Source of the DNA: Chlorobiota bacterium
GTDB lineage: Bacteria > Bacteroidota > Ignavibacteria > Kapaibacteriales > NICIL-2
NCBI GenBank assembly: GCA_003695605.1
Contig: RFIK01000015.1
Location: forward strand, 1-9,226
DNA length: 9,226 bases
Direction of reading: 5' to 3'
The position numbers were made by a program, and so were the translations under genes. Shown here piece after piece: positions 6,578-9,226 of the stretch (within the stretch, counting starts at the first letter, position 1; each line of letters begins with the position of its first letter). A model generated the notes under the pieces. That model searched no databases, was not told the origin of the DNA, and saw nothing but the letters and a program-made list of their open reading frames with translations.

Positions 6578-6808
6578 CAACCACGGCTTACTGCACTGCA
6601 TGAAACCAAAGCGCGCACCGCGGTGGTTGGTCGTCGCCCTGCCGACTGCAAATGCTCCTTCCTGCAGCACATGTGGAGGCACGATCGCCTCGAGACGCTT
6701 CGATTCTCGATGCACTCGGCCGCCAAAAAGCAATCCTGCTCGGCAGGATAATTCCACTGTGCACATGGCTGGGAACATTCGGTGCCCATCACGAGTCGCA
6801 GGGCACCG
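6578..6808 (+). ncRNA. Possible structured RNA or long leader (four inverted repeats)
   Basis: Four perfect helices can form in order: CAACCAC/GTGGTTG (6578-6584 with 6623-6629), TCGAGA/TCTCGA (6690-6695 with 6705-6710), ATCCTGC/GCAGGAT (6733-6739 with 6743-6749) and CGGTGCCC/GGGCACCG (6780-6787 with 6801-6808, loop of 13). GAGGC/GCCTC (6676-6680 with 6687-6691) competes with the second. The cluster begins 37 bases after the candidate promoter and matches no RNA family I recognise. Inverted repeats of this size arise by chance in GC-rich DNA, so this is tentative. Confidence 0.25.
6725..6749 (-). terminator. Intrinsic-terminator-like hairpin on the minus strand
   Basis: Read on the minus strand, a 7-bp stem ATCCTGC/GCAGGAT with loop CGA is followed by TGC and then TTTTT (6729-6725). 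That is a hairpin plus short U-tract. No gene ends here on that strand, so it would serve an unseen minus-strand transcript starting between about 6750 and 7010, or be chance. Confidence 0.25.
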
Positions 6809-6818
6809 CACGAGCATG

Positions 6819-6884
6819 GAACGTCGCTCAGTGGTGATGTCAAACTCCTTCGGCGATGGAATGGTAGAACGTACAACGCTCAGT
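6819..6884. repeat. Gapped direct repeat GAACGT...CGCTCAGT
   Basis: GAACGT-CGCTCAGT at 6819-6832 recurs as GAACGT-ACAA-CGCTCAGT at 6867-6884. All 14 bases are identical, with four extra bases inserted between the halves in the second copy. The function is unknown; it could be a pair of protein-binding sites or a chance match. Confidence 0.35.
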
Positions 6885-6956
6885 CTTTCTCCCCACACAC
6901 CCTTGCGATTGGTACAGTCTTTGCTATGGAAGCATTCTATCGCATTCGACGTTGAA

Positions 6957-6970
6957 TTCACACCTGTGAA
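6957..6970. promoter_or_regulatory. Perfect inverted repeat TTCACA-CC-TGTGAA
   Basis: The two 6-base arms are perfectly complementary around a 2-base spacer, 40 bases before the start codon of the propeller gene at 7011. The arms are arranged opposite to the CRP/FNR-type order (TGTGA-N6-TCACA), so it is not a CRP box. It may be an operator for a dimeric regulator or a small hairpin in the leader. Confidence 0.35.
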
Positions 6971-7001
6971 AGCATCAGAACGTTGTTCCACATCTTTACC
7001 C

Positions 7002-7006
7002 GGAGG
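7002..7006 (+). promoter_or_regulatory. Shine-Dalgarno GGAGG for the propeller gene at 7011
   Basis: GGAGG ends four bases before ATG 7011. Most genes here have no such motif. It fixes the start even though the frame stays open far upstream. Confidence 0.65.
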
Positions 7007-7010
7007 TCGT

Positions 7011-9226
7011 ATGAACGGCTTGTTCCGTTTCTCCGCACGCATTCTTGCAGCAGCGTGCACGCTTTTGCTTATCGGGAGCTCGGCGCTCCGCGCGCAAACT
7101 GCCCCCACATCGTCCAATGACCAGTCGGTCAGCACTGCCGCCTCGGCGCAGGCAATGCTCGGCTCGAGCGGTCTGGAATTCCTCGAGAACAAGGGGCAGG
7201 TTGTTGATGATCAAGGGCGCAAGGTCGAAAGCGTCCGCTTCACAGCTCACTCGAACGGAGCAAAGCTCTTCTTCATGCCCGATCGGATCGCGCATGTCTT
7301 CATCGAAGTCTCCGGACCTGGCGCCAAACACGAGCCAGGGAAAGGTATCAGCTCCAAGGAACTGGACCAAACACGCATCCGCTACCATCGGGTGGATCTG
7401 GAGCTCGTCGGTGCAAGTAAGAACGTCAATCTCCGCGGCGAGGGTCTGCTCCCCGGAGTGACGAACTTCTTCACCGCCGCTGCCGGCCCAGAGGGTATCA
7501 CCGGTGTGCGGAGCTTTTCGACCATCGTGTACGAAAACGTCTATCCGAACATTGACCTGGTCATGAAAGCCCGCGGCAAAGGGATGAAGGCAGAATTCAT
7601 CGTCCGCCCGGGCGGCGATCCGAGCCAAATTCGCCTCCGCGTCTCGAACGCCGATGGCATCGAACTGACCAACGAAGGCGGCTACCGCATCCGGACCGCG
7701 CTCGGCGTCATCACCGAAGATGCGCCGTACTCATTCATCCGCAGTGCTAACGGCGAGCAAGAAGTTGCCGTCCGCTTCCGACTCGACGGTGACGTGATCG
7801 CCTTCGACGTTCCTTCCTACGACCGCTCCCAAACGCTCGTCATTGACCCAGGTCGCGATTGGGGCACCTTCCACGGCGGCAGCGCCCAGGACGTTGGAAC
7901 CGGTATCGCAACGCAACGGAGCTTCAACCCATCAAGCGGGACTTCCTACATCTACATCTGCGGCTACACCGCAGGAGGCACCTTCCCGCTCGCTTCGCCT
8001 TCCCAAAGCTCGTATGGCCTTGGTGCCTTCGATGCATTCGTCGCAGCATACCGATACGGCGGCACCCGTGAATACTCGACGTACTTCGGCGGATCAAACG
8101 ACGACCGCGCCTGGGGAATTACCGCCGATGGCTCCGGTCAGGTGTGGGTCGTCGGGCAATCGCGCTCGGCAGCCTGGGGTAGTGGGTTCTTTACCAATGG
8201 CAATGCCGGGGATGTGGATGCATTCGTAGCTCGATTTGATGCTGGGGGCACACCGCAGGCGGCACGCTTTGTCGGTGGAACGAACGACGATTACTTCCTC
8301 GCAGTTGCCTACGATGGCACTAACCTTACGTGCGGTGGCTATACAGCAAGTCAAGGACTGGCAACGGCGGGCGTTTTCCAGACAACCTATAACGGCCTCT
8401 ACTGCGGGATGATTGCCCGCTTGCCAGCGACGGCTCTCAACGCAATAACCTGGCTGACCTACTACGGGAACAATACCGGCTCGCCTAACGGACAAGAAAC
8501 CTACGTGACCAGTCTCTCGCCGCGCGGCACAAGTGGTGATGTGTGGGTCGGTGGCTACACCAACAGCCCCAATACTGGGCAAGCAATCGCAACGGTCGGC
8601 TCGTTCAACACCGTCGTCAATAACAACGGTGGCGGTACGACGACCGGCGCAGTGAACTTCGATGGCTTCGTTGCGCTGATGACCTCCAGCGGCGGACGGA
8701 CTGCAGCGACCTACTACGGCGCTGTCCAGAACGACCGCGTCCTCGGGGTCGCAGCTGATCCACTCGATGTGAACGCTGTCATCGCCGTCGGGCGGACAAA
8801 CTCGATCAATGCCGGCAATCTCATCGCCAGTGCGACCGGCTTCAATACCGTCCTCAACAACGGAACGAACTCGACTGCCTTCGATGACGGGTTCGTGACG
8901 CGGCTTACCGTCAGTGGAACAACGCTCGGCCGAGACTGGGGGAGCTACTGGGGTTCGACAGCCGACGACTACCTCACGAGCGTCGCCGTGGATGATAACA
9001 ACGTCACAGAGGCAGGTTCAAACACCATCCCTGACGGCCGCGGCGGAAAGATCTTCGTCGCCGGTTACACCGCTGGGTCGTCGGGTAATTTTGCCACGTA
9101 CAACTTCGATGCGTCATTCAATTCGAACCAAGGCGGCTACGACGCTGTGTGGAGCCGTATCTTCCGCGCACCGGGTGGGAGTCCCACGGTCGAGTACAGT
9201 GTAATCACCGGCGGGACAGGAAACGA
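7011..9226 (+). CDS. Secreted SBBP beta-propeller protein with DUF7948-like N-terminal domain, 3' end cut off
   Basis: 738 codons are visible without a stop; the gene continues past the window. A signal peptide (MNGLFRFSARILAAACTLLL, probable cleavage after ALRA at 28) leads to a linker and then a DUF7948-like domain at about 55-280. Its landmarks are LEFLENKGQVVD (55-66), AKLFFMPDRIAHVFIE (84-99), GEGLLPGVTNFF (143-154), FSTIVYENVYPNIDLVMKAR (169-188) and LVIDPGRDWGTF (276-287). SBBP blades begin at 285 (GTFHGGSAQD), 357 (TYFGGSNDD), 419 (RFVGGTNDD), 483 (TYYGNNTGS), 567 (TYYGAVQND), 646 (SYWGSTADD) and about 729 (YSVITGGTGN, cut). It is predicted to be exported; a C-terminal sorting domain, if present, lies outside. 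It resembles the propeller protein at 4260-6284 but has a much longer N-terminal domain. The start is set by GGAGG and the signal peptide. Ligand and function unknown. Confidence 0.88.
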   Translation, partial: MNGLFRFSARILAAACTLLLIGSSALRAQTAPTSSNDQSVSTAASAQAMLGSSGLEFLENKGQVVDDQGRKVESVRFTAHSNGAKLFFMPDRIAHVFIEVSGPGAKHEPGKGISSKELDQTRIRYHRVDLELVGASKNVNLRGEGLLPGVTNFFTAAAGPEGITGVRSFSTIVYENVYPNIDLVMKARGKGMKAEFIVRPGGDPSQIRLRVSNADGIELTNEGGYRIRTALGVITEDAPYSFIRSANGEQEVAVRFRLDGDVIAFDVPSYDRSQTLVIDPGRDWGTFHGGSAQDVGTGIATQRSFNPSSGTSYIYICGYTAGGTFPLASPSQSSYGLGAFDAFVAAYRYGGTREYSTYFGGSNDDRAWGITADGSGQVWVVGQSRSAAWGSGFFTNGNAGDVDAFVARFDAGGTPQAARFVGGTNDDYFLAVAYDGTNLTCGGYTASQGLATAGVFQTTYNGLYCGMIARLPATALNAITWLTYYGNNTGSPNGQETYVTSLSPRGTSGDVWVGGYTNSPNTGQAIATVGSFNTVVNNNGGGTTTGAVNFDGFVALMTSSGGRTAATYYGAVQNDRVLGVAADPLDVNAVIAVGRTNSINAGNLIASATGFNTVLNNGTNSTAFDDGFVTRLTVSGTTLGRDWGSYWGSTADDYLTSVAVDDNNVTEAGSNTIPDGRGGKIFVAGYTAGSSGNFATYNFDASFNSNQGGYDAVWSRIFRAPGGSPTVEYSVITGGTGN
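7857..9226 (+). repeat. SBBP propeller blades (coding repeat), seventh blade cut
   Basis: This stretch encodes residues 283 to 738. Six full blades and the start of a seventh are visible, with spacings of about 62-84 residues. They are longer and less regular than in the minus-strand paralogue because of Asn/Gly/Thr-rich insertions such as VNNNGGGTTTG (536-546). Repeated elements include DxFVA, GGxNDD and GYTxS. Confidence 0.7.

Larger units (their letters stand above)
6285..7010. other. 726-base gap with no convincing protein gene
   Basis: This is the largest non-coding stretch in the window, lying between two divergent propeller genes. Frames are open on both strands, but none gives a recognisable domain, a good ribosome binding site or coding-like composition (the readings are rich in Arg, Ser, Cys and His). 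It holds a minus-strand -7 box (6315-6322), a plus-strand candidate promoter (6509-6540), four inverted repeats between 6578 and 6808, a gapped direct repeat (6819-6884) and a 14-base palindrome (6957-6970). These are listed separately. Confidence 0.6.

Noticed and set aside
6690..6724. tRNA-like 3' half (TTCGATTC loop followed by CGCCA)
   Set aside because: The arms do not form a 5-bp T-stem with a 7-base loop, and no acceptor, D or anticodon arm is found upstream.
6564..7010. In-frame extension of the propeller gene upstream of 7011 (for example from ATG 6600 or TTG 6564)
   Set aside because: The frame is open, but the added residues show no domain and would bury the clear signal peptide and the GGAGG site at 7002-7006. 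Open frames on both strands here reflect low stop-codon frequency.
6356..7192. Long minus-strand open frame across the gap (278 codons)
   Set aside because: Composition is non-coding-like (rich in Arg, Cys, His, Ser), it overlaps the start of the propeller gene, and no motif or ribosome binding site supports it.
9086..9093. Exact TAATTTTG -7 box on the plus strand
   Set aside because: It lies inside the propeller coding sequence with no gene start downstream in the window; treated as a chance match.

Overview
The window reads as a chromosomal segment of moderately high GC content from a Gram-negative bacterium of the Bacteroidota/Chlorobiota (FCB) side of the tree, perhaps a Kapabacteria-like lineage. 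Three things point there. A secreted beta-propeller protein ends in a domain resembling a type IX secretion (T9SS) type A sorting domain. Two proteins pair the FIENRGQ/FLENKGQ N-terminal domain (DUF7948-like) with SBBP blades. Exact copies of the Bacteroidota -7 promoter box TAnnTTTG sit in front of genes, and most genes lack a Shine-Dalgarno sequence. The Rho is compact (439 aa), without the long N-terminal insertion known from Bacteroides, which argues against Bacteroidales proper. The taxonomic call is inference.

Layout. Positions 1-172 (minus) hold the start of an RluA/RluD-type 23S rRNA pseudouridine synthase. Positions 395-715 (plus) hold gatC, whose stop overlaps the start of a VWA + OmpA envelope protein (712-2139) in an ATGA junction. 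That gene meets rlmH (2136-2615, minus) tail to tail with interlocked stop codons. rho (2805-4124, plus) diverges from rlmH across about 190 bases. After a 135-base convergent gap comes a 674-aa secreted seven-blade SBBP propeller on the minus strand (4260-6284). A 726-base gap without a convincing gene follows (6285-7010). It contains candidate promoters on both strands, a cluster of inverted repeats and a small operator-like palindrome. From 7011 to the window end a second, larger SBBP propeller protein runs on the plus strand; 738 codons are visible and the gene is cut by the window edge.

How the genes work together. The left half is housekeeping: glutamyl/aspartyl-tRNA amidotransferase subunit C, two enzymes of 23S rRNA modification that may act in sequence on the same nucleotide (RluD-type pseudouridylation, then RlmH methylation), and transcription termination factor Rho. 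The VWA-OmpA protein is an envelope protein translationally coupled to gatC. The right half is a divergent pair of related exported propeller proteins facing away from a shared, possibly structured regulatory gap. I saw no mobile element, CRISPR array, tRNA or rRNA.
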